DNA from: CAUZSN01 sp963582345
GTDB taxonomy: Bacteria; Planctomycetota; Planctomycetia; Planctomycetales; Planctomycetaceae
Assembly: GCA_963582345.1 (NCBI GenBank)
Contig: CAUZSN010000022.1
Coordinates: 1-30,019 of the forward strand
Reading direction: 5' to 3'
Length of the DNA stretch: 30,019 bases
A program made the position numbers and the translations under genes. The notes beneath the pieces were generated by a model. It was not told the origin of the DNA. It did not search any database and worked only from the letters and a program-made list of their open reading frames with translations. The first letter of the stretch is position 1; each line of letters begins with the position of its first letter. Positions 18,601-26,359 of the stretch are shown piece by piece.

Positions 18601-21600
18601 CGTCCAACGGAATTCGGAAGTGCTTGGCCATCGCATCCAACATTCTCCGAAACGTTTGGTTCTGCTGGACGTCGGGCCAAGCTCTCACGGCGCCATCGAA
18701 CAGGGTTCGTCGCGAATCGGCAATCAACGCCGACAGGTTGGTGCCCTGTTCAGTCCCCAATCCTTCACAAGCTTCGCACCAACCGAGAGGGCTGTTGAAC
18801 GAGAAATTATGCGGTGTCAGTTCCTCGAAACTAAGTCCACATTGCTCGCACACAAAATGCAGGCTGAAGCGGTCAACGCGCCAATCCACTTCCGGGACCG
18901 AGTTGTCCCAGTGAGCGATCTGAATTATACCGCGTCCCAGGTCTAGAGCGATTTCCACCGAATCGGCAATACGCGAGCTTGAGCTCGAATTCACTGTGAC
19001 TCGGTCGACCACTACCTCAACGTGATGCATGCGTCGACGGTCAATCGCGGGAACGTCTTCCAGCCGATATGTGGTTCCATCGACGCGAACTCGCAGGAAC
19101 CCTTGTTCGCGCACGCTTTCCCAAAGCTGTTCATGTAGTTGCCCCACTCGGACTTCCTGCGGAGCCAGGATGGTCAGTCTCGTCCCTTCCGGCAGCGACT
19201 GGATTTTGTCAATGACTTCGTCGGTCGTTTGCGTGTTGACGGGAATGTCACAATTGGGACAATGCAGCACACCGAGTCTCGCGTATAAGATGCGCAAATA
19301 GTCGTAAATCTCCGTGACTGTACCGACCGTGGATCGCGGCGTTTGTCCAGTCGTCTTCTGCTCAATAGCAATTGCTGGTGACAGCCCGTAAATGTGTTCG
19401 ACGCGAGGTTTGGGCATTTGGCCCAGAAACTGCCTGGCATAGGCCGACAGCGATTCGACGTATCTCCGCTGCCCTTCGGCGTAGAGGGTGTCCATAGCCA
19501 GCGAACTCTTACCGCTTCCACTGGGACCGCAAAAGACACTCAACCGATCACGAGGAATTTTTACGTCTATGTGCTGCAAGTTGTGCTGAGCGGCACCCGT
19601 AACAACAATTTCGCGATTGTTCTTACCATTGTAAGCCGAAACAGAAGACCGTTTTCTTTTGTCAGAACGGCCAAAATGTTGCTTCAGTTGAGAGGAATCT
19701 CTCCGCCGTCTTGACTTCGTCCAACTCAAACTTGACGCTAGTGCGTGTCCCGTATATGAATCCGGACAACAGGCGATCTTCTCCGGTGTTCCTTCCGCAA
19801 CGACCTGACCGCCACCCTCGCCACCGTCAGGGCCCAGATCGATGATCCAATCGGCCGTCTTCACAACGTCCAGATTGTGCTCAATCACCAGCACGGTGTT
19901 GCCCGCATCGACAAACCCGTGCAGCACTTCCAGTAGTTTCCTGATGTCTTCGAAATGCAATCCCGTTGTTGGTTCGTCAAGCAAGTAGATTGTGCGGGCG
20001 GTGGAACGCTTTCCCAGCTCGCGAGCCAACTTAATCCGCTGCGCTTCACCGCCGGAGAGCGTTGGCGACGGCTGACCTAGTTGCAAGTAATCCAATCCAA
20101 CATCGTGCAGAGTCTTCAGCAGCTTCACAATCTTCGGAACGTTCGCAAAATGTTCCAGCGCTTGCTGGACGTCCATTTGCAGCACTTCGGCGATATTACT
20201 GCCCTTGAAACGGACTTCGAGCGTTTCGTGATTGAAGCGCCGTCCATCGCAAACCGGACAGGTGACCCAAATATCGGCTAAAAAATCCATCTCCAGCTTG
20301 TTGGCGCCATAGCCGTCACACGCATCGCAGCGTCCGCCTGAAACATTGAAGCTGAAACGACCCGGTTTGTAGCCGCGCAGGCGTGACTGCGGAAGTTTTG
20401 CAAAAAGATCTCGAATTTTGTCGAATAACTTCACGTACGTAGCTGGATTCGACCGTGGCGTTCGGCCAATGGGCGATTGATCTATATCGATCGCCTTATC
20501 CAAATGGTGCAGCCCGTTGATTCGGGAATGGCGGCCGGGAGTCCCGTTTCCTTTATTGACGTCACGGTTTAGAACCTGCCACAAGATATCATTTACCAAA
20601 GAGCTCTTCCCTGACCCACTGACGCCGGTCACACAAATGAACGATTGCAGTGGAAACGATACATCTATGTTTTTCAGATTATTGTGTCGAGCTGCGACAA
20701 CTTTCAGGATTCTTGCGCCGATCTTGCGGCGTTGTGTCGGAACAGAAATCGACTGTTTTCCCGACAGGTACTGACCAGTGACACTTTTCTTGGTTCGCTT
20801 GAGATCGTCTATCGAACCTTGAACGACTACCTGCCCGCCACGAATTCCCGCCCCGGGTCCAAAATCGACGATATGGTCCGCCGACCGCATTGTCTCTTCG
20901 TCGTGTTCGACCACGATGACCGTGTTTCCCAGATCTCGCAGATCGCACAGACTATCCAACAACATGCGGTTGTCTCGCGGATGCAGACCAATCGATGGTT
21001 CATCCAAAATGTAGACAACACCGACCAAGCCACAGCCAATCTGGCCTGCGAGCCGGATGCGTTGACTTTCGCCGCCGGAAAGTGTCGGGGCTGCGCGGTC
21101 CAACGACAAGTAATCTAAACCGCAACGAAGCAGAAAACCCAATCGACCACGGATTTCTTTCAGGACTTCTTCCGCAATAAACTGTGCTGTCGTGCTCAGC
21201 TCCAATGCCTCAAAGAACTCGGCAGCCTCAAGAAGACTCAGTGCGCACACTTCCGGCAAGTTCAATTGCAGCGGTTTTTCATGCTGGGCGTAATTCTGAC
21301 TAGCAGTTGTCAGTTTGAGGCTGCGTGCTTGCGGATTTAGTCGTCCGCCTCTGCAATCGGTGCATTGGATGAACTCCATGTACTTTTCTAGTTGCCGCCG
21401 ACGCATCGAATTGTGCGTCTTACGATAGCTTTCCAACAAATCGGGGATCAATCCCGCATAGGTGCCCCCGTGCTTCCAAACGCCGCCTGAATATCGATAC
21501 TCAAACGTGATGTTTCGATCTCCCATGCCGTCCAGGAATTTATCACGAGCCGCAACGGGTAGATCCTTCCAGGGCATGTTCAACAAAGAATCCTCAGGTA

Positions 21601-22675
21601 AATTCAGATCGGTTTCAATGGCTCGTGCCGCGCCATAGAAGATGTGTCGTCGCCAACGACCGATCCTGCGAATGTTTCCCAACAGTCTGATAGCCCCCTT
21701 GGAAATCGACTTGCGCGAATCGGGAACTAATGCGTCGATCATGAAATCGTGACGCATCCCCAGACCGTTACAGTCCAGACACATCCCCTGCGGACTGTTA
21801 AAACTGAACAACTGCGGAGTCGGTGGTTCGTAGCTGATTCCACAACGCGTACAAGCGTAATTGGAGCTATAGAGTTCCTCGTGGAACGGGACAATGAGGC
21901 TCCCGCCGAGCAGCGTCTTATTCGAATCGCTTGCATGCGGCTCAACAGAGTCTTCGCTCTCACGAACGACAATTAGCGTACTGCCGGACAGCTTCAGGGC
22001 CGTTTCGACGGCTTCCGCCAAACGGCTGCGGCCTGTTTTCCCTGCGACAAGACGGTCAATGACCACCTCGATCGTGTGACGCATTTGGCGATCCAAGTGC
22101 AGTTCATCTGTCAACTGCACGATTTTTCCGTCGACTCGGGCCCGCAGAAAACCTTGCTTCAAAAACTCGTCGAACAAATCGCGATGTTCTCCCTTTTGCC
22201 GCTGGATGACCGGAGCCAGAATCTGAAATCGTGTACCATCCGGCAATTGGACTATGCTTTCGATGATCTGTTCAACCGTTTGCGCGGTGATCGGCCTTGC
22301 GCACTGATAACAAAAAGCCTGTCCGACACGGGCAAACAGTACTCGAAGATAGTCGTAAACTTCCGTGATCGTCCCGACCGTGCTGCGCGGATTTCGGCCG
22401 GTTGACTTTTGCTGAATTGAAATCGATGGCGCCAGACCGTTGATGGCATCCACGTCCGGTTTAGGCATTTGCCCTAGAAACTGCCGAGCGTAACTTGATA
22501 GCGACTCGACATACCGACGCTGACCCTCAGCGTACAGTGTGTCAAAAGCCAGTGAACTCTTGCCTGACCCGCTGACACCAGTCATGACGATCAATTGATT
22601 GCGCGGCAAATTCAGGTCGATGTCGCGCAAGTTGTGCTCGCGGGCACCTCGGATGACGATATCTGATTGATCCAT
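15638..22675 (-). CDS. uvrA: Tandem-fused UvrA-UvrA excinuclease subunit with a ~380-residue C-terminal extension
   Basis: DNA-damage recognition subunit of nucleotide excision repair; normal UvrA is about 940 residues and works as a dimer. This 2345-residue product holds two complete copies. Copy 1 (about 1-990) has Walker A GVSGSGKSS near 33 and 685, and signatures SGGESQRIRLA near 535 and SGGEAQRIKLA near 872. Copy 2 (about 1020-1965) has Walker A near 1052 and 1677, and signatures near 1508 and 1867. All four Walker B strings (LDEPSIGLHP, LDEPTTGLHF, LDEPTIGLHP, LDEPTTGLHF) are present, as are the CxxC zinc pairs before and after FSFNSP and in the GGRCxxCxGxG fingers of both copies. A basic linker of about 30 residues joins them. 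Beyond about 1966 is an unassigned extension with GRKWHLSRKGFP and a Trp/Arg-rich end. ATG 22675 opens directly into the UvrA domain. Fused UvrA pairs are, to my knowledge, known in planctomycetes. Confidence 0.94.
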   Translation of the reverse strand: MDQSDIVIRGAREHNLRDIDLNLPRNQLIVMTGVSGSGKSSLAFDTLYAEGQRRYVESLSSYARQFLGQMPKPDVDAINGLAPSISIQQKSTGRNPRSTVGTITEVYDYLRVLFARVGQAFCYQCARPITAQTVEQIIESIVQLPDGTRFQILAPVIQRQKGEHRDLFDEFLKQGFLRARVDGKIVQLTDELHLDRQMRHTIEVVIDRLVAGKTGRSRLAEAVETALKLSGSTLIVVRESEDSVEPHASDSNKTLLGGSLIVPFHEELYSSNYACTRCGISYEPPTPQLFSFNSPQGMCLDCNGLGMRHDFMIDALVPDSRKSISKGAIRLLGNIRRIGRWRRHIFYGAARAIETDLNLPEDSLLNMPWKDLPVAARDKFLDGMGDRNITFEYRYSGGVWKHGGTYAGLIPDLLESYRKTHNSMRRRQLEKYMEFIQCTDCRGGRLNPQARSLKLTTASQNYAQHEKPLQLNLPEVCALSLLEAAEFFEALELSTTAQFIAEEVLKEIRGRLGFLLRCGLDYLSLDRAAPTLSGGESQRIRLAGQIGCGLVGVVYILDEPSIGLHPRDNRMLLDSLCDLRDLGNTVIVVEHDEETMRSADHIVDFGPGAGIRGGQVVVQGSIDDLKRTKKSVTGQYLSGKQSISVPTQRRKIGARILKVVAARHNNLKNIDVSFPLQSFICVTGVSGSGKSSLVNDILWQVLNRDVNKGNGTPGRHSRINGLHHLDKAIDIDQSPIGRTPRSNPATYVKLFDKIRDLFAKLPQSRLRGYKPGRFSFNVSGGRCDACDGYGANKLEMDFLADIWVTCPVCDGRRFNHETLEVRFKGSNIAEVLQMDVQQALEHFANVPKIVKLLKTLHDVGLDYLQLGQPSPTLSGGEAQRIKLARELGKRSTARTIYLLDEPTTGLHFEDIRKLLEVLHGFVDAGNTVLVIEHNLDVVKTADWIIDLGPDGGEGGGQVVAEGTPEKIACCPDSYTGHALASSLSWTKSRRRRDSSQLKQHFGRSDKRKRSSVSAYNGKNNREIVVTGAAQHNLQHIDVKIPRDRLSVFCGPSGSGKSSLAMDTLYAEGQRRYVESLSAYARQFLGQMPKPRVEHIYGLSPAIAIEQKTTGQTPRSTVGTVTEIYDYLRILYARLGVLHCPNCDIPVNTQTTDEVIDKIQSLPEGTRLTILAPQEVRVGQLHEQLWESVREQGFLRVRVDGTTYRLEDVPAIDRRRMHHVEVVVDRVTVNSSSSSRIADSVEIALDLGRGIIQIAHWDNSVPEVDWRVDRFSLHFVCEQCGLSFEELTPHNFSFNSPLGWCEACEGLGTEQGTNLSALIADSRRTLFDGAVRAWPDVQQNQTFRRMLDAMAKHFRIPLDVPFDRLEPTHQRMVLYGTGERWIPFAKRTGVKFQYKGLYPAIEEASRVSFVYRKKLYDLVGEVACSVCQGSRLRDDAASVRVHGKRLHQVCELPLDEALSFLKKMKLAAVERKIAGDLLQEATSRLSFLIDIGLHYLTLSRRLPTLSGGESQRIRLAGQIGRALTGVLYVLDEPTIGLHPCDNNRLLGALNKLRDLGNTLVLVEHDREVLKAADRLYDFGPGAGRLGGTVVGQGTPKQLSRRKSSLTGQFLADKRMIPIPNNRRISVLERPPDSLRSRGSGPVPPGVGWLELLGAKQNNLRDVDLRIPLGTLTCVTGVSGSGKSSLIEETLAKAVAKRLYRTTETPGPFDEILGLECINKVIVVDQKPLGNTPKSNPGTYTGVFEHIRELFARLPDAKIRGYQPGRFSFNRSGGRCEVCEGNGQQCIEMHFLPNVWVECDECHGQRYNKETLAVKYRRQSISDVLDMPIDQALDLFQNIPKIRGFLATLCAIGLDYLTLGQPAPTLSGGEAQRVKLAAELARPNTGKTLYILDEPTTGLHFSDIEKLLKVLNSLVEQGNTVVVIEHNLDVIKTADWIVDLGPEAGYDGGWIVAQGTPEQIVEHTKRHKLLHSKKVCGNGWRKGVQFSTVSQPSTLLRSHTGEMLQDVLAKGVHTEREFFDAGAASRRRDGDLDLGQVGRGAKMPWQKDGRDWHTNERVGHNGRPCRWEGAALARIVDFIKTTREFRPTDWNSRSVVEITSDVKQETWFLHALTGDEWFLTLKFRVERNAFKRDELDRQLALKHCDDIDELPVYGRSERVRVKNLKGPWQEITITVHWINEIDTPDFWEFLKQAQRSYLGQVHRKKLDPKALTPWKVLGRKWHLSRKGFPSRKRVAWKPEVCDKLADLLQQVLSDVTVDWSNKQVVYFRRQGEQDVWAAMHTKRRGGVDLSLFTEPGRVALGRVAAFGAERHIIPQRAGHEAVKIRFKTVNQVTVAPLREFLKELVMN

Positions 22676-22774
22676 ATTTCAACCGACTGCTCGACGACAC
22701 GTGTCGGAGACATTTCGGAAGTATAAAAACTGCGATCACACTGCGGCAACTGCTACTCGTTGGGTCTTATTATC

Positions 22775-23386
22775 CTAGGTCGCAGTTTGAGGCCCTGATT
22801 GGTTGGGATTCGGCGACGACTGCGTTTGAGCTGGGTTTTGTTGCTGTGGCGGCTTACTGTCCGGTTTGTATTTTCTCCGCTTGCGACCCTTTTTTCGTTT
22901 GCGCAGTCCATTTCCACGTCGCGGTTCCTCTGCGTGCGGGTCCGCTTGAGTCAATGGTTTCCCGTCTTGGGCGGTGTGTTTACTGTGATCCTGCCCATCG
23001 TCCTCCACAGACGGCGACTCGTCTGCAGAGCTTGGATTTTGGCCCTTGACAGCAGTTGCCGTCTGATCATGATCGATGACGAGTTTCTGATTACCGTTAG
23101 TCGCGGATTCTTGCTCATTGTCAATTGCGGGTTTTGGCTCATCATCTGTTAGGGACGCTACTGACGACACCAGATTTGAATCTTCGATGAGTTGCATCCA
23201 CACGTGCTCAGATGTGCAACCGCATATCTGTGCAACAATCAGTCCGGCCGTCTTCCGCATGTTTCCGCAATGTGGACACTTCCATATGCGGCGAACGTCC
23301 AGGTCAATTCGTAATCCAGGTCCTTTAATTGGTCTTTTTCCTGTTCCGGTCTTTGCACAATTGGAAAGGACGAATACTATTCGCAC
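22775..23386 (-). CDS. Small zinc-ribbon protein with a low-complexity basic C-terminal tail
   Basis: 203 residues if GTG 23386 is the start. The conserved front reads IKGPGLRIDLDVRRIWKCPH; CPHC and CGC give a CxxC...CxC set (about 37, 40, 55, 57) fitting a zinc ribbon, ending in VWMQLIED. I recall this short module as conserved in planctomycetes. The rest is disordered: a polar Asp/Glu/Asn/Gln-rich stretch, a strongly basic block (RKRKKGRKRRK) and a Pro/Gln/Asn-rich end. The frame is open up to an ATG at 23551, but that would overlap the divergent DUF368 gene by about 100 bases and read as nonsense, so I reject it. The basic block suggests nucleic-acid or ribosome contact; this is inference. 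It lies about 100 bases upstream of uvrA on the same strand. Confidence 0.65.
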   Translation of the reverse strand: MRIVFVLSNCAKTGTGKRPIKGPGLRIDLDVRRIWKCPHCGNMRKTAGLIVAQICGCTSEHVWMQLIEDSNLVSSVASLTDDEPKPAIDNEQESATNGNQKLVIDHDQTATAVKGQNPSSADESPSVEDDGQDHSKHTAQDGKPLTQADPHAEEPRRGNGLRKRKKGRKRRKYKPDSKPPQQQNPAQTQSSPNPNQSGPQTAT

Positions 23387-23442
23387 GCACTCACTCTGCC
23401 ATCCTTCAACGAATTTCACAACCCAATTCTGGCAAAGGCGAA

Positions 23443-24345
23443 ATGAAACTAATCGCCCGGCTACGAACCGGTGTTTTCTCACACATCGCAAGCGGACTTT
23501 TGATGGGTGGGGCCGACGCGATCCCTGGCGTATCGGGTGGTACAGTAGCATTAATCCTGGGCATCTACAGTCGACTTGTCACGGCCATTAGTCGCTTCGA
23601 CATGACGCTGTTGACGTATGTGAAACTAAAGCAATGGAGTGTCGCGGCCGAACACGTCGATCTGCGATTTTTGGTCACTTTGGCCAGTGGGATTGTACTT
23701 GGTGTCGGTGGACTGGCACGCATGATGCTCTATTTGCTTGAACACCAGCGGCTGCCGACCTTTGCAATCTTCTTTGGATTAATTATCGCATCCTGCATCC
23801 TTGTTGCCAAGAAGGTCAAGCATTGGACGCCTGCCCATGTAATCGGTTCGGTCACTGGATCTGTGTTCGCCTTCTTGCTGGTTGGATTACCGCTATTGAC
23901 AAACCCACCATCGGGAAATGGTTATGTGTTTCTGTGCGGAATGATCGCCATTTGCGCAATGATTCTGCCCGGAATCAGTGGTGCGTTTATTCTGTTACTC
24001 CTGGGGAAGTATTATGACATGCTCGGCGTCCTGCAGGATCTGTTGAAAGGCGTATTTCACTTTGACCTCCGTATCGCGACATTGGTCACCTTCTGCGTCT
24101 TCTTGGCAGGGTGTGTTATTGGTCTTCTAAGTTTCAGCAAGATCTTGCGATGGCTGTTGGCCCAGCATGAATCACAAACCTTGGCCATTTTGTGCGGATT
24201 CATGGCCGGCTCGCTCCGAAAGATTTGGCCATTCCAGATCAACTCAATACCTGAACTGGACGGTCAAGTCTTGCTGTCGATAGCGCTGGCGATTATTGCC
24301 ATCGCATTCGTCTTTACACTAGACCGACTGACTCGTAACCAATGA
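23443..24345 (+). CDS. DUF368 polytopic membrane protein
   Basis: 300 residues, starting at ATG 23443 with an AAAGG-type site a few bases upstream; the open frame extends back to 23329 but that part is not family-like. Hallmarks of DUF368 are GGADAIPGVSGGTVALILGIY near 20-40 and the related MILPGISGAFILLLLGKYYD near 170-190, two inverted-repeat-like reentrant motifs with PG-SG cores. I count about eight hydrophobic segments. DUF368 proteins have been linked to undecaprenyl-phosphate recycling across the membrane in some bacteria (the PopT group); assigning that activity here is inference, though it would suit the polysaccharide cluster next door. Divergent from the zinc-ribbon gene (56 bases apart) and convergent with the glycosyltransferase, stops 15 bases apart. 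Confidence 0.9.
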   Translation: MKLIARLRTGVFSHIASGLLMGGADAIPGVSGGTVALILGIYSRLVTAISRFDMTLLTYVKLKQWSVAAEHVDLRFLVTLASGIVLGVGGLARMMLYLLEHQRLPTFAIFFGLIIASCILVAKKVKHWTPAHVIGSVTGSVFAFLLVGLPLLTNPPSGNGYVFLCGMIAICAMILPGISGAFILLLLGKYYDMLGVLQDLLKGVFHFDLRIATLVTFCVFLAGCVIGLLSFSKILRWLLAQHESQTLAILCGFMAGSLRKIWPFQINSIPELDGQVLLSIALAIIAIAFVFTLDRLTRNQ

Positions 24346-24360
24346 ACTGACAACCTTCGA

Positions 24361-25470
24361 TCAGTAAAGCGATGATGTATTTGGACGTGATTGTGGCACT
24401 TGTTCCGCTCTCACACGCTCGCATGCTCCCGGTTTTACCTCGACATCAAACGCTCTCCCCGCCGATTCCAAAGCGGGCCTTGATGCAGCCAGGTCGCCAA
24501 ACACTTGACCCCCAATGTGGCCTCGCAACTGCCGAATCCGTGTAATGGCGCGTTTCAACCAATGCGGTGCCTTTAGTACCGGTAATGGGAATAGGGGAAC
24601 AGGGATGCCATGGTGCCGAAGCCGATCGAGACAATCGAATAACACGGCTGTATAGTCGCGGTACAGTCGTAGGCCTGCCTCGGAAACGCGGTAATACTCG
24701 TACAACAGCGCCCGACGCGGGGAGACAATCCGCAGTCCATGAAAATGGTAGAAGACCGGCGTTAATGCGTTTTCTGTTCCACAATTCGAGAAATGACGAA
24801 CGTTCCAAGGTGCCAGTGTCTTTTCCACCTGACGGACGATGTGCACAATCGGCCCGAACAGTTGCGGCCACTGATCCAAGTACTTCTGATCGCCGAATTG
24901 CCCGTTTTCAAGATCGTCGTGACACCATTCCACGCAACGGTCCTGCCACCACGTCATCACTCGGCGTGCTTGTGGCGAGCAATCAAATGTCAGGAATTGT
25001 ACGCAGAATCGACCGCTGATCCGTGACTGGTCGTATTCCGGAGCATACGCGTGTTCGGTAATTTGCACGTGTCGATCACTCGTGTCAAGTTCTCGTAGCA
25101 GGATGTCGGGATTGTCAAAGAAGAACAGGTCGGCATCCAAATACGTCACGCGCCGAGCGGATGGTTCTCGGTCAAATACCGCCTGCAAGACAAACGGCGA
25201 AAGTGTCCAACAGTAAGAACGCCAGTTTCGATCAGACCTAGCTTGTATCAATCGTGGGTGTTCTTGTTCCATGGCGCACAAAGGGATCAAAGTCAAGCGG
25301 TCCAAGTTCAGTTGGCTTAGATGCTGTTCGACTTGTTCGTCCAGACACACAACCCATAGTTGAGCCGTCGCGGAATGTCGGCAGAGTGAATGGTGGAGCG
25401 CCATTCCCTGGGGCAAGAAATTCTTGTCAAACAAGGTGACGAAATGTTCCGTCGCATCACAATTCGTCAT
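24361..25470 (-). CDS. DxD-containing nucleotide-sugar glycosyltransferase (GT8-like)
   Basis: 369 residues from ATG 25470, overlapping the upstream methyltransferase gene by 14 bases, which supports this start over an upstream in-frame one. The front, EHFVTLFDKNFLPQGMALHH, and RRVTYLDADLFFFDNPD with the metal-binding DAD at about 112-114 fit a GT-A glycosyltransferase resembling family 8 and nucleotide-diphospho-sugar transferases. NGQFGDQKYLDQWP and NVRHFSN further on match the acceptor side seen in such enzymes. It would add a sugar to a surface glycan in the cytoplasm before export. It is the last gene of the cluster. Sugar and linkage cannot be told. Confidence 0.82.
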   Translation of the reverse strand: MTNCDATEHFVTLFDKNFLPQGMALHHSLCRHSATAQLWVVCLDEQVEQHLSQLNLDRLTLIPLCAMEQEHPRLIQARSDRNWRSYCWTLSPFVLQAVFDREPSARRVTYLDADLFFFDNPDILLRELDTSDRHVQITEHAYAPEYDQSRISGRFCVQFLTFDCSPQARRVMTWWQDRCVEWCHDDLENGQFGDQKYLDQWPQLFGPIVHIVRQVEKTLAPWNVRHFSNCGTENALTPVFYHFHGLRIVSPRRALLYEYYRVSEAGLRLYRDYTAVLFDCLDRLRHHGIPVPLFPLPVLKAPHWLKRAITRIRQLRGHIGGQVFGDLAASRPALESAGRAFDVEVKPGACERVRAEQVPQSRPNTSSLY

Positions 25471-26341
25471 GACGTTTTCCGTCCAACGGCCTATCGCAAA
25501 TCGCCACTTGCTCGTCACGGGTAAAAATAAATCCACGGTCGTAGGCCATCAGATCGCCTAGATCAATGGGCCTCGAAATGGCATTAAATTCAGCTACAAG
25601 CCGATAGTCACGGAACTGGTCGCACAACCTCGAACGGCTGAAGATCCACGCCGGATAACTAACTTGCCGGCCATAAATGTGCGATGGCACACACTGCACA
25701 GTTAAGCGATCCGTGCGGCCAGACTCAAAAATCAGTGTGCGATCGATAATTATATTTGTCACCTGGTGAGCAATAACCTCGGTCAGAAATTCATACGGAG
25801 CCTGCAAATAGGGTAATGTACCGGATATGAGGATCAAATTGATGGCTTGCTCTGAAAGACATAAATCCAAGTTGGAATAAAACCTGAGTTGATCTGTCTG
25901 AAAATGCCGTTGACCGCATTCAACGAACGATGGCTGTTCCACGACGTTCCAATGCAATTCCTCAAGCCCGTTCACAAACTCACGACATTGGAAGTATGTG
26001 CTCCCCAACGACCCGCCGAAATCCAGGACATTCAACCGGTTCCCGTTGGACGAAGCGACTCGCAGTAGACCGGACAGCAACGGAAACGAATACTCCATGT
26101 GATCGAATAGAAATCCATCGCGTTCATAGACCGCTTTGCCATCGCGGACAAGCGCCAGTGATTGCTTCACGCGTTCAAGAATGAACTGCATGTCATACCC
26201 GTCAGAATCTCCTTTCGCATCGTTCCAAGTGGTGTAATTGCCAAAGTACCCCCACGGAGGACGAATCAGTCGACGTCGGATCAATCGAACGAGTACCGGT
26301 GGCAATACGTCCTTCAAGAGATTACGTGAGAATGCATTCAC
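25457..26341 (-). CDS. Putative methyltransferase, TIGR04325 (LIC12133) family
   Basis: 294 residues starting at GTG 26341, 18 bases after the upstream gene's stop. The N-terminus has a basic RLIRRRLIR stretch and WGYFGNYTTWNDA. A Rossmann-type SAM-binding motif VLDFGGSLGSTYF lies at about 105-117, followed by WNVVEQPSFVECG, ISGTLPYLQ and IDRTLI. These strings match the TIGR04325 family found in polysaccharide and O-antigen loci. It probably methylates a sugar of the exported glycan, but the family's reaction is, to my knowledge, not well characterised. Confidence 0.85.
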   Translation of the reverse strand: MNAFSRNLLKDVLPPVLVRLIRRRLIRPPWGYFGNYTTWNDAKGDSDGYDMQFILERVKQSLALVRDGKAVYERDGFLFDHMEYSFPLLSGLLRVASSNGNRLNVLDFGGSLGSTYFQCREFVNGLEELHWNVVEQPSFVECGQRHFQTDQLRFYSNLDLCLSEQAINLILISGTLPYLQAPYEFLTEVIAHQVTNIIIDRTLIFESGRTDRLTVQCVPSHIYGRQVSYPAWIFSRSRLCDQFRDYRLVAEFNAISRPIDLGDLMAYDRGFIFTRDEQVAICDRPLDGKRHDEL

Positions 26342-26359
26342 TTCGCGGTTCCGCCACTG

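Noticed and set aside
15638..22675. Numerous plus-strand open frames opposite uvrA
   Set aside because: They are antisense shadows of a strongly conserved coding sequence.
23329..23442. N-terminal extension of the DUF368 gene
   Set aside because: ATG 23443 has an upstream AAAGG and begins the family-like sequence; the extra residues overlap the divergent gene.
23387..23551. N-terminal extension of the zinc-ribbon gene back to ATG 23551
   Set aside because: It would overlap the first 100 or so bases of the DUF368 gene antisense, and the encoded residues look non-native.
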